In this document: in pieces, positions 27,947 to 35,201 of the stretch | Position numbering within the stretch: the first letter of the stretch is position 1 | Layout of the letters: each line of letters starts with the position of its first letter | Assembly: GCF_000346755.1 (NCBI RefSeq) | Contig: NZ_ANNV01000055.1 | Span: 1 to 39,551, forward strand | Source of the DNA: Pseudomonas sp. CBZ-4 | GTDB lineage: Bacteria; Pseudomonadota; Gammaproteobacteria; Pseudomonadales; Pseudomonadaceae | Length of the DNA stretch: 39,551 nucleotides | Direction of reading: 5' to 3' | Translations under genes and position numbers: made by a program | Notes under the pieces: model-generated | The model's input: the letters and a program-made list of their open reading frames with translations, nothing else | Database searches by the model: none | What the model was told of the DNA's origin: nothing

Positions 27947-28202
27947 GGTTTGCAGTTCCCAGTGGAGGTTTTGGCCTGCACAGGGTGGTGCGCCGGGGCG
28001 GTGGCTGGATACGGAAAAATTCCCGCTGTTGCCGGGAAGACTTCCCGAACCGCCGCTGATTTGGGTGTGCCCCACAAGCCCTACTACCAAGGGACTAGAG
28101 CGCGGCCACCAAAGCAGCATACGGTGCAGGACGGCGGGTTCCTAAGATGGTTGCCATAGCCTCTGCAATGGGGTTTGCGTGCAATCTGAGAGGACAACAA
28201 TA
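27947..28202. promoter_or_regulatory. pedE/pedF divergent control region
   Basis: This 256-base region holds two palindromes whose centres are 22 bp apart: GGAA-AAA-TTCCCG (28013-28025) and CGGGAA-GAC-TTCCCG (28033-28047). A CTACTACCAAGGGACTAG box is at 28081-28098. The first two match a site in the pedH promoter; the third belongs to the box family found before other ped operons. The pedE start is 65 bases from the first palindrome and the pedF start is 105 bases from the box. Confidence 0.55.
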
Positions 28203-28664
28203 ATGACAACAAAACGCAACGCCTTGCTCGTGGCCGGCCTGCTGGTGGGTGTGATCAATGTGGGCGCCGTGTGGGCCCATGGCAACGTGGTGCCGCAAGC
28301 GGTGGAAACCAAAGGCCTGACGCCGATCAAGGACGCGGGCGTGCCGCTCGATGGCGACGGCTGGGCGGCCAACAACCCGTATCGCAAGTCCCCTGAGCAC
28401 GACAAGGCCGTCGAAATCGGCTCCTCTGCCTACAACCAGAACTGCGCCGCGTGCCACGGGCTGGAGGCGAAGTCCGGTGGTATCGCGCCGGACCTGCGCA
28501 TGCTCGACGAAGGCGACGCCGGGGATGAGTGGTTTGTCGAACGCGTGCGACACGGCGCCGTGCGTGACGGCCGCGTGTACATGCCGAAAATGGCCGACTA
28601 CCTGAGCCAGGAAGCCCTGTGGGCGGTACGTACCTACCTGGATTCCGTGCGCGTCGAGGAGTAA
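28203..28664 (+). CDS. pedF: Cytochrome c-550 PedF, electron acceptor of the quinoprotein dehydrogenases
   Basis: This 153-residue protein has a signal peptide (cut near residue 25, VWA-H), one heme-binding motif NCAACHG (C81, C84, H85) and a likely axial Met in VYMPKMADYL. It matches the c550 PedF/ExaB family. It takes electrons from PedE (and PedH) in the periplasm and passes them to the oxidase chain. The start is the ATG at 28203 with GAGAGGA upstream; an earlier ATG at 28179 would spoil the signal peptide. It is divergent from pedE and leads a plus-strand unit with the next three genes. Confidence 0.94.
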   Translation: MTTKRNALLVAGLLVGVINVGAVWAHGNVVPQAVETKGLTPIKDAGVPLDGDGWAANNPYRKSPEHDKAVEIGSSAYNQNCAACHGLEAKSGGIAPDLRMLDEGDAGDEWFVERVRHGAVRDGRVYMPKMADYLSQEALWAVRTYLDSVRVEE

Positions 28665-28667
28665 GCC

Positions 28668-29543
28668 ATGCGCCTGATCAGCCTGGTGTTGAGCCTGGCC
28701 TTGCTGTGCTGCCAGGCGGCACAGGCGCAGGTGCGCAGCTATGACCAGATGATCGCCGCCGGCGAGTTGAAAGTGGCGGTGTACAAGGATTTCGCCCCCT
28801 ACAGCTTCGACGACGGCGGCACCCCGCGCGGCGTCGACGTGGAACTCGCCCAGGCCCTGGCCAAGGCCCTGGGCGTGCAGCTGCGCCTGATCTGGGCGCC
28901 GGCCGGCGAGAAACTCGACGACGACCTGCGCGACTACATCTGGCGCGGCAGCCAACTGCATAACCAGCAGTTGGCCGACTTGATGATGCGCGCGCCTTAC
29001 GACCATGAGTACACGCAAAAGCGCAACGATCAGGGCGAGCTGGAAAACGGCCATGTGGTGATGTTCGGGCCGTACCAGAACGAACAATGGCAGGTGGCCT
29101 ATGACCGCCGCCGCCTGGACAGCGTGGCCAGCGTGGCGGTGTTCCAGGAACACCCGATTGGCGTGGAAGTGGACAGTGTGCCCTCGTTCTATCTCACCTC
29201 GGTGTTCAACGGCATGCTGGCGGGCAAGACCCGCCACTATGCCAACGTGCCCCAGGCCTTTGCGGCGATGAAAGCCGGGGAGGTCGATGCGGTGATGGCG
29301 ATGCGTGGCGAGATCGACTGGCAGGTGCATGAGGCCCGCGACCCGCAACTGGCCCTGGCGGAAAACGCTTACCCGAACATGGGCCGACAACGGTGGGAGA
29401 TCGGCATGGCGGTGCATGAAAGCAACCGGCAACTGGCGTATGCCGTGGAAGAGGCGCTGGAAGGCCTGATCCGCGACGGCAGCCTGCAAGCCATCTACAG
29501 CCATTACGGCCTGCGCTACGAAGTGCCCGAGATGTACCAATGA
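28668..29543 (+). CDS. Quinoprotein dehydrogenase-associated periplasmic substrate-binding-like protein (MoxJ/XoxJ-like)
   Basis: This 291-residue protein has a signal peptide (1-20, AQA-Q) and an SBP_bac_3 fold (AAGELKVAVYKDFAPYSFDDGGTPRGVDVELAQALAKALG ... RWEIGMAVHESNRQLAYAVEEALEGL). It matches the 'quinoprotein dehydrogenase-associated putative ABC transporter substrate-binding protein' family, related to MxaJ/XoxJ. MxaJ-type proteins are thought to help mature or activate the dehydrogenase rather than import a solute; no transporter genes of the matching kind are adjacent. It starts three bases after pedF and overlaps the next gene by four bases. Confidence 0.9.
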   Translation: MRLISLVLSLALLCCQAAQAQVRSYDQMIAAGELKVAVYKDFAPYSFDDGGTPRGVDVELAQALAKALGVQLRLIWAPAGEKLDDDLRDYIWRGSQLHNQQLADLMMRAPYDHEYTQKRNDQGELENGHVVMFGPYQNEQWQVAYDRRRLDSVASVAVFQEHPIGVEVDSVPSFYLTSVFNGMLAGKTRHYANVPQAFAAMKAGEVDAVMAMRGEIDWQVHEARDPQLALAENAYPNMGRQRWEIGMAVHESNRQLAYAVEEALEGLIRDGSLQAIYSHYGLRYEVPEMYQ

Positions 29544-30289
29544 TCCGGCGCCTGATTTGCCTGCTGGCCTGCCTGTTGCCATGGGCGGTGCACGCCACCG
29601 AGGTGGACCCGGTGCCGTCGGTGATGTGGGCGTTCTATCACAAGCAATTCCTCGACAATGCGCCGTTCGTGTTCGACGAGCGGGTCAAGCTACTGGCGCC
29701 GCCGTTCGCCGAGGATGCGCGGCAGGTGCCGTTGGAGATCGACGCACGGGCGTTCAAGGGCAGGGTGGTGCGCATCTTCGCCTGGGCCGAACTGAATCCG
29801 TTGCCGAAGATCGTCGACTTCCAGCCCAAGGCCGGGGTGTTGCCGTGGCTGGCGCTGCGCATCCGCATCGAGCAGGCCACGCCGCTGCGTGCCGCCGTGC
29901 TCACCGATGACGGCGTGTGGCACGTGGGCTCGACGTTGATCGACGCTGCCGGCGGTGGCTGCACCGCGCCGAGCGTGGTGCGCACCCAGCCGGGTTGGGA
30001 AGAGCATATCGGCGAAGTGCTCGGCGGCCGCTACCCGCGTGGCGAGTACAGCCGCGTGCGCGTGCAGGTGGCGCACCCGATGGACAACGGCATGGTCAGC
30101 GGCATCCCCGAGTTCTACCTCAACCACGCGCAATTGCTCGGCGACAAAGGCCAGGTGATGGCCGAGCTGGAGCTGTTCCCGGCCGTCAGCGAAAACCCCA
30201 ACCTGGCCTTCGACATCGAAGGCGCCGGGCAGACGCGCCTGGTCCTGCGTGACAACAGCGGCAACGAGTTCGACGCGGCCATCCCCTGA
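29540..30289 (+). CDS. Quinoprotein dehydrogenase-associated SoxYZ-like carrier
   Basis: This 249-residue protein has a signal peptide (1-19, VHA-T), an N-terminal SoxY-like domain ending in the Gly-rich AAGGGCTAPSV, and a C-terminal SoxZ-like domain (about 150-249, VRVQVAHPMDNGMVSG ... NPNLAFDIEGAG). C141 is the only cysteine of the mature protein, in the position where SoxY carries its thiol. In Sox systems this cysteine holds sulfur intermediates; here the carrier accompanies quinoproteins and its cargo is unknown. ATGA overlap with the upstream gene. Confidence 0.87.
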   Translation: MIRRLICLLACLLPWAVHATEVDPVPSVMWAFYHKQFLDNAPFVFDERVKLLAPPFAEDARQVPLEIDARAFKGRVVRIFAWAELNPLPKIVDFQPKAGVLPWLALRIRIEQATPLRAAVLTDDGVWHVGSTLIDAAGGGCTAPSVVRTQPGWEEHIGEVLGGRYPRGEYSRVRVQVAHPMDNGMVSGIPEFYLNHAQLLGDKGQVMAELELFPAVSENPNLAFDIEGAGQTRLVLRDNSGNEFDAAIP

Positions 30290-30305
30290 CTAAAAGGAGC
30301 GCGGC

Positions 30306-31235
30306 ATGCGCTGGATACTGTTGTTGTGCCTGGGCCTGTGCCTGCCCGCCCTGGCCGAGATGGACTACGCCCTCAAACCCCGGCAGATCGCCGAAGGCAC
30401 CTGGCTGCTGGAAGGCAGCACCGACAACTTCGCCAAGGCCAACGGCGGCAATATCGTCAATGTCGCGTTTATCGTCACCGAGGCGGGCGTGGTGGTGATC
30501 GACACCGGGCCGTCCAGGCGTTACGGCGAAGCCCTGCGCCAGGCCATCGCCAGCGTTACCGCCAAGCCGGTGATCCAGGTGTTGCTCACCCATCATCACC
30601 CCGACCATGCCTTGGGCAACCAGGCGTTCAAGGACGTGCCCATCGCCGCCCTGGCCGACACCACAAAGCTGCTGCACGAGCAGGGCGACAGCATGGCGGA
30701 AAACCTCTACCGCATGGTCGGCGACTGGATGCGCGGCACCGAAGTGGTGTTGCCCACCGAGGTGCTGGAGCCCGGTTTACGTAGCTTTGGCAACCACGAT
30801 TTACGCCTGCTGGCGTTGACCGGCCACACTGGCGCCGATCTGGCGATTCTCGACCAGAGCACCGGCGTGCTGTTCGCCGGCGACCTGGTGTTTTACCAGC
30901 GCGCCCTGACCACGCCCAACAGCCCCGGCCTCGCCGCCTGGCTGGCCGACATCACCACCCTGCAAGGTCTGCCCTGGACCCTGGTGGTGCCCGGCCACGG
31001 CCCGATTGCCACGGACGCGCAGCCCTTCGAACAGATGCGCGACTACCTGACCTGGCTCGATCAATTGCTGCGCGACGGCGCCGCCCACGGCAGCGACATG
31101 ACCGAGATGATCCGCAGCCCGATCCCCGAACGCTTTGCCGCGATCAGCCTGAGCCGCTACGAACTGATCCGCAGCGTCAGCCACCTGTACCCGCGCTACG
31201 AGCGCGCGCAGATGCACCCGCTACTAAGGAACTAG
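30306..31235 (+). CDS. Quinoprotein relay system zinc metallo-hydrolase 2 (SoxH-like MBL fold)
   Basis: This 309-residue protein has a signal peptide (1-17, ALA-E) and a metallo-beta-lactamase fold. Its motifs are LLTHHHPDHALGNQAF (H96, H98, D100, H101), ALTGHTGADLAIL, VLFAGDLVFYQRAL (metal Asp) and VVPGHGPIAT. It belongs to the SoxH-related family tied to quinoprotein alcohol dehydrogenases and, as in other genomes, follows a SoxYZ-like carrier gene. Its substrate is unknown; a thioester or persulfide on the carrier cysteine is a reasonable guess. Start: ATG with AAAGGAGCG upstream. Confidence 0.9.
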   Translation: MRWILLLCLGLCLPALAEMDYALKPRQIAEGTWLLEGSTDNFAKANGGNIVNVAFIVTEAGVVVIDTGPSRRYGEALRQAIASVTAKPVIQVLLTHHHPDHALGNQAFKDVPIAALADTTKLLHEQGDSMAENLYRMVGDWMRGTEVVLPTEVLEPGLRSFGNHDLRLLALTGHTGADLAILDQSTGVLFAGDLVFYQRALTTPNSPGLAAWLADITTLQGLPWTLVVPGHGPIATDAQPFEQMRDYLTWLDQLLRDGAAHGSDMTEMIRSPIPERFAAISLSRYELIRSVSHLYPRYERAQMHPLLRN

Positions 31236-31342
31236 CAAACTCGATACTGCGGTCAATTGTGACAACTGCCCCTGCGCCCAAGAATCTGCAGCAGATCGGG
31301 AAAATTTCCCGGGTATAACAAAAAACCGCAGAGGTAGCCGTC
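31236..31342 (+). promoter_or_regulatory. pedH promoter with palindromic operator candidate
   Basis: CGGGAA-AAT-TTCCCG at 31297-31311 is a perfect 15-bp inverted repeat with an odd centre. It is followed after two bases by TATAAC (31314-31319), a good -10 hexamer. The palindrome therefore lies between the -10 and the -35 position, a place that suits repression. A ribosome site GAGG is at 31331-31334. The same palindrome type occurs in the pedE/pedF region. Confidence 0.55.
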
Positions 31343-33118
31343 ATGACCCAACCCGCACGCCGCCAACCCTTCGCCTTGAGTGTGTTGCTCGGTGCCATCC
31401 TGTTGTCCGGCCAGGCCCTGGCCGCTGTCACCGACCAGGACATTCTCCAGGACCCGAAAAACCCCGAGCAGATCGTCACCAACGGCCTCGGCGTGCAGGG
31501 CCAGCGCTACAGCCCGCTGGACACGCTGAACGTCGACAACGTCAAGGAACTGCGCCCGGTCTGGGCGTTTTCCTTTGGCGGCGAGAAACAGCGCGGCCAG
31601 CAGGCGCAGCCGATGGTCAAGGACGGGGTGATGTACCTCACCGGTTCCTATTCGCGGGTGTTTGCGGTGGATGCGCGCACCGGCAAGAAACTCTGGCAAT
31701 ACGACGCGCGCCTGCCCGACGACATCCGCCCGTGCTGCGACGTGATCAACCGGGGCGTGGCGCTGTACGGCGACCTGGTGTTCTTCGGCACCCTCGACGC
31801 CAAGCTGGTGGCCCTGAACAAGGACACCGGCAAAGTGGTGTGGAGCAAGAAAGTTGCCGACCACAAGGAAGGCTACTCCATCAGCGCCGCGCCCCTGGTG
31901 ATCAACGGCAAGCTGATCACCGGCGTGGCCGGTGGCGAGTTCGGCGTGGTCGGCAAGATCGAAGCCTACGACCCGAAAAATGGCGACTTGCTGTGGAGCC
32001 GCCCGACCGTCGAAGGCCATATGGGCTACGTGTACAAGGACGGCAAGGCGGTGGAGAACGGCATCTCCGGCGGCGAAGCGGGCAAGACCTGGCCCGGCGA
32101 TCTGTGGAAGACCGGCGGCGCGGCGCCGTGGCTGGGCGGCTACTACGACCCGGAAACCAACCTGCTGCTGTTCGGCACCGGCAACCCGGCGCCGTGGAAC
32201 TCGCACCTGCGCCCGGGCGACAACCTCTATTCGTCCTCGCGCCTGGCGCTGAACCCGGATGACGGCACCATCAAGTGGCACTTCCAGAGCACGCCCCACG
32301 ATGGCTGGGACTTTGACGGCGTGAATGAACTGATCTCGTTCAACTACAGCGAAGGCGGCAAGGAAATCAAAGCCGCCGCCACCGCCGACCGCAACGGCTT
32401 CTTCTACGTGCTCGACCGCACCAACGGCAAGTTCATCCGCGGCTTCCCGTTCGTGGACAAGATCACCTGGGCCACCGGCCTGGATAAAAATGGCCGGCCG
32501 ATCTACAACGACGCCAGCCGCCCCGGCGCGCCGGGCAGTGAAACCAAGGGCACTTCGGTGTTCGTCGCCCCCGCGTTCCTCGGTGCGAAAAACTGGATGC
32601 CGATGGCCTACAACCGCGACACCGGGTTGTTCTACGTGCCCTCCAACGAGTGGGGCATGGACATCTGGAACGAAGGCATCGCCTACAAGAAAGGTGCGGC
32701 GTTCCTTGGTGCGGGCTTCACCATCAAGCCGCTGAACGAAGACTACATCGGCGTGCTACGCGCCATCGACCCGAAGACCGGCAAGGAAGTGTGGCGCCAC
32801 AAGAACTTCGCGCCGCTGTGGGGCGGGGTGCTGACCACCAAGGGCAACCTGGTATTTACCGGTACGCCGGAAGGTTTCCTGCAGGCGTTCAACGCCAAGA
32901 CCGGCGAGAAGGTCTGGGAATTCCAGACCGGTTCCGGCGTACTCGGTTCGCCTGTGACCTGGGACATGGATGGCGAGCAATACGTCTCGGTGGTCTCTGG
33001 CTGGGGCGGCGCGGTGCCGCTGTGGGGCGGTGAAGTGGCCAAGCGCGTCAAGGACTTCAACCAGGGCGGCATGCTCTGGACCTTCAAGTTGCCCAAGGAG
33101 CTGGTGGCCAAGCACTAG
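31343..33118 (+). CDS. pedH: PQQ-dependent alcohol dehydrogenase, lanthanide type (PedH)
   Basis: This 591-residue periplasmic quinoprotein has a signal peptide (ending QALA-A, residue 28), the vicinal disulfide RPCCDV (C131-C132), a metal ligand E199 in GGEFGVVG, N281 in [10 protein letters not shown] and the catalytic D323 in [11 protein letters not shown]. The extra Asp two residues later (D325) is the hallmark of lanthanide-dependent enzymes and coordinates Ln(III); PedE here has Ser at the equivalent place. It oxidises alcohols and aldehydes in the periplasm using PQQ. It is shorter than PedE. A strong terminator follows. Control is probably opposite to pedE, depending on lanthanide supply. 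Confidence 0.95.
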   Translation: MTQPARRQPFALSVLLGAILLSGQALAAVTDQDILQDPKNPEQIVTNGLGVQGQRYSPLDTLNVDNVKELRPVWAFSFGGEKQRGQQAQPMVKDGVMYLTGSYSRVFAVDARTGKKLWQYDARLPDDIRPCCDVINRGVALYGDLVFFGTLDAKLVALNKDTGKVVWSKKVADHKEGYSISAAPLVINGKLITGVAGGEFGVVGKIEAYDPKNGDLLWSRPTVEGHMGYVYKDGKAVENGISGGEAGKTWPGDLWKTGGAAPWLGGYYDPETNLLLFGTGNPAPWNSHLRPGDNLYSSSRLALNPDDGTIKWHFQSTPHDGWDFDGVNELISFNYSEGGKEIKAAATADRNGFFYVLDRTNGKFIRGFPFVDKITWATGLDKNGRPIYNDASRPGAPGSETKGTSVFVAPAFLGAKNWMPMAYNRDTGLFYVPSNEWGMDIWNEGIAYKKGAAFLGAGFTIKPLNEDYIGVLRAIDPKTGKEVWRHKNFAPLWGGVLTTKGNLVFTGTPEGFLQAFNAKTGEKVWEFQTGSGVLGSPVTWDMDGEQYVSVVSGWGGAVPLWGGEVAKRVKDFNQGGMLWTFKLPKELVAKH

Positions 33119-33120
33119 TT

Positions 33121-33135
33121 CTACGACCAAATGAC
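33121..33135. promoter_or_regulatory. Weak copy of the ped regulator box
   Basis: CTACGACCAAATGAC lies just after the pedH stop codon and matches 12 of 15 bases of the pedE/pedF box CTACTACCAAGGGAC. It is about 105 bases before the aldehyde dehydrogenase start, close to the 108 bases between the pedE/pedF box and pedF. A terminator lies between, so it may instead be chance. Confidence 0.3.
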
Positions 33136-33138
33136 CAT

Positions 33139-33184
33139 AGCCCCCCTGCCAACGGCGCATACGCCCGGCAGCGGGGGCTCTTTA
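33139..33184 (+). terminator. Rho-independent terminator after pedH
   Basis: A long hairpin pairs AGCCCCCCTGCC (33139-33150) with GGCAGCGGGGGCT (33167-33179), with an inner GGCG/CGCC pairing. It is followed by CTTTA. It would separate pedH from the aldehyde dehydrogenase gene. Confidence 0.7.
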
Positions 33185-33239
33185 CTATCGGCTCATCGCC
33201 TGTTGACCGACAGGCCCGGACCCCGACAGAGGCCTCACC

Positions 33240-34760
33240 ATGATCTACGCACAACCCGGCACCCCTGGCGCCATCGTCAGCTTCAAGGCGCGCTACGGCA
33301 ACTACATCGGCGGTGAGTTTGTCGCACCGATCGATGGCAACTACTTCACCAATACCTCGCCGGTCACCGGCGAAGTCATCGCCGAGTTCCCGCGTTCCAG
33401 CGCCGCCGACATCGAAAAAGCCCTCGACGCCGCCCACGCCGCCGCCGATGCCTGGGGCAAGACCAGCGCCCAGGACCGCTCCCTGGTGCTGCTGAAAATC
33501 GCCGACCGCATCGAGCAGAATCTCGAAGTGCTGGCCGTCGCCGAAACCTGGGACAACGGCAAGGCCGTGCGCGAAACCCTCAACGCCGACGTGCCCCTGG
33601 CCGCTGACCATTTCCGCTACTTCGCCGGTTGCATCCGCGCCCAGGAAGGCGGCGCGGCCGAGATCAACGAACTGACGGCGGCCTATCATTTCCACGAACC
33701 GCTGGGCGTGGTCGGGCAGATCATCCCGTGGAACTTTCCGCTGCTGATGGCCGCGTGGAAACTCGCGCCAGCGCTGGCTGCCGGTAACTGCATCGTGCTC
33801 AAGCCGGCCGAGCAGACGCCGTTGTCGATCATGGTGTTTGCCGAGCTGATCAATGATTTGCTGCCACCCGGCGTGCTGAACATCGTGCAAGGCTTTGGCC
33901 GCGAAGCGGGGGAGGCGTTGGCCACCAGCAAGCGCATCGCCAAGATCGCCTTCACCGGTTCTACCCCGGTGGGCGCGCACATCATGCATGCGGCGGCCGA
34001 GAACATTATTCCGTCCACCGTGGAACTGGGCGGCAAGTCGCCGAACATCTTCTTCGAAGACATCATGCAGGCCGAGCCTGCGTTCATCGAAAAGGCTGCC
34101 GAAGGTTTGGTATTGGCGTTCTTCAACCAGGGCGAAGTGTGCACCTGCCCGTCGCGGGCGCTGGTGCAGGAGTCGATCTACGATGCGTTCATGGCCGAGG
34201 TGATGAAGAAGATCGTCAAGATCAAGCGCGGCAACCCGTTGGACACCGAAACCATGGTCGGTGCGCAGGCGTCGGAGCAGCAGTTCGACAAGATTCTCTC
34301 GTACCTGAAAATTGCCCAGGAAGAGGGTGCGGTGTTGCTCACCGGCGGCGCTGCCGAGCGTTTGGAGGGTGACCTTTCCAGTGGTTATTACATCCAGCCG
34401 ACGTTGCTCAAGGGGCACAACAAGATGCGCGTGTTCCAGGAGGAAATCTTCGGGCCGGTGGTGGGAGTGACCACGTTCAAGGATGAAGCTGAAGCGCTGG
34501 CGATTGCCAACGATAGCGAGTTTGGCTTGGGTGCTGGGTTGTGGACGCGTGATATCAACCGTGCTTACCGCATGGGGCGGGCGATCAAGGCGGGGCGTGT
34601 TTGGACTAACTGCTATCACTTGTATCCGGCGCATGCGGCGTTTGGGGGGTACAAGAAGTCGGGGGTGGGGCGTGAGAATCACAAGATGATGCTGGATCAT
34701 TACCAGCAGACCAAGAACCTGCTGGTGAGCTACGACATCAATCCGCTGGGCTTCTTCTAA
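33240..34760 (+). CDS. pedI: NAD-dependent aldehyde dehydrogenase (ExaC/PedI/AldB type)
   Basis: This 506-residue aldehyde dehydrogenase has the NAD-binding segment [34 protein letters not shown], the general base E262 in [11 protein letters not shown] and the catalytic C301 in [15 protein letters not shown]. The C-terminal [41 protein letters not shown] is typical of ExaC-like enzymes. It has no signal peptide, so it is cytoplasmic and oxidises aldehydes that enter the cell from PedE or PedH action. Start: ATG 33240 with an AGAGG-type site in the bases before it. The 3' third is richer in G/T-ending codons than the 5' part. A REPIN follows. Confidence 0.95.
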   Translation: MIYAQPGTPGAIVSFKARYGNYIGGEFVAPIDGNYFTNTSPVTGEVIAEFPRSSAADIEKALDAAHAAADAWGKTSAQDRSLVLLKIADRIEQNLEVLAVAETWDNGKAVRETLNADVPLAADHFRYFAGCIRAQEGGAAEINELTAAYHFHEPLGVVGQIIPWNFPLLMAAWKLAPALAAGNCIVLKPAEQTPLSIMVFAELINDLLPPGVLNIVQGFGREAGEALATSKRIAKIAFTGSTPVGAHIMHAAAENIIPSTVELGGKSPNIFFEDIMQAEPAFIEKAAEGLVLAFFNQGEVCTCPSRALVQESIYDAFMAEVMKKIVKIKRGNPLDTETMVGAQASEQQFDKILSYLKIAQEEGAVLLTGGAAERLEGDLSSGYYIQPTLLKGHNKMRVFQEEIFGPVVGVTTFKDEAEALAIANDSEFGLGAGLWTRDINRAYRMGRAIKAGRVWTNCYHLYPAHAAFGGYKKSGVGRENHKMMLDHYQQTKNLLVSYDINPLGFF

Positions 34761-34786
34761 CCCTGCAGACTTGAAATGCAATCCCC

Positions 34787-34874
34787 TGTGGGAGCTGGCT
34801 TGCCTGCGATGGCGGTGTATCAGTTACACGTTTGTAGCTGACCCACCGCTATCGCAGGCAAGCCAGCTCCCACA
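34787..34874. repeat. REPIN downstream of pedI
   Basis: Two inverted arms (TGTGGGAGCTGGCTTGCCTG and its reverse complement), starting 27 bases after the aldehyde dehydrogenase stop codon. Confidence 0.9.
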
Positions 34875-34917
34875 TTTGGATCCCTGTGTGTCTGAGACCA
34901 TTGCACTGCGCCAACTC

Positions 34918-34932
34918 CTTCGAAAGTAGCAT
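34918..34932. promoter_or_regulatory. Candidate ped regulator box before pqqA
   Basis: CTTCGAAAGTAGCAT shares AAGTAGCAT exactly with the box at 14634-14648 and matches ten positions of the box at 19378. It lies about 70 bases before the pqqA start codon. CCGGAATCTCCCGG at about 34969-34982 is a loose relative of the pedE/pedH palindrome, with one base less in the spacer. Confidence 0.35.
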
Positions 34933-35001
34933 TCGCCCCCTCGGCCCCCCATGCATTAATGACCCAACCGGAATCTCCCGGCACAACAAGAGGAACGCCC
35001 C

Positions 35002-35073
35002 ATGTGGAAAAAACCCGCGTTTACCGACCTGCGTATCGGCTTTGAAGTGACCATGTACTTCGCCAGCCGTTGA
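35002..35073 (+). CDS. pqqA: PQQ precursor peptide PqqA (stand-alone copy)
   Basis: This is a 23-residue peptide, [20 protein letters not shown] followed by ASR. The conserved E15-x3-Y19 pair, whose side chains are joined and become the PQQ backbone, is present, as is the typical [18 protein letters not shown] core. Start: ATG with AAGAGGAA about six bases upstream. The gene is below usual gene-finder length limits. No pqqB, C, D or E gene is in the window, so this is an extra or separately regulated precursor whose processing enzymes are encoded elsewhere. Its place in the ped cluster suggests that PQQ supply rises with alcohol-dehydrogenase expression. Confidence 0.9.
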   Translation: MWKKPAFTDLRIGFEVTMYFASR

Positions 35074-35081
35074 TCGACCCT

Positions 35082-35104
35082 CCGGCCAGCCTCGTGCTGG
35101 CCGG
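35082..35104 (+). terminator. Strong hairpin after pqqA
   Basis: A perfect 9-bp stem pairs CCGGCCAGC (35082-35090) with GCTGGCCGG (35096-35104) across a 5-base loop. It starts nine bases after the pqqA stop codon. No T run follows, so it may be a Rho-independent-like terminator or an mRNA-stabilising structure. Confidence 0.5.
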
Positions 35105-35201
35105 TGCTGCATGGAAGATGACTCTTTGGTCTGATTGCAATCGCCCAAGGATCGGTTAGTGTGGAGCGCATTCTTCCAAAATAATAAGAACAGGCTTTCC
35201 A

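Noticed and set aside
31219..31233. CTACTAAGGAACTAG as a further copy of the ped regulator box before pedH
   Set aside because: It lies in the coding end of the metallo-hydrolase gene (including its stop codon) and matches the consensus well only with a three-base gap; kept out of the motif set.
33084..34781. Minus-strand frame of about 565 codons opposite pedI
   Set aside because: Antisense shadow; pedI has full catalytic motifs and crosses the same region.
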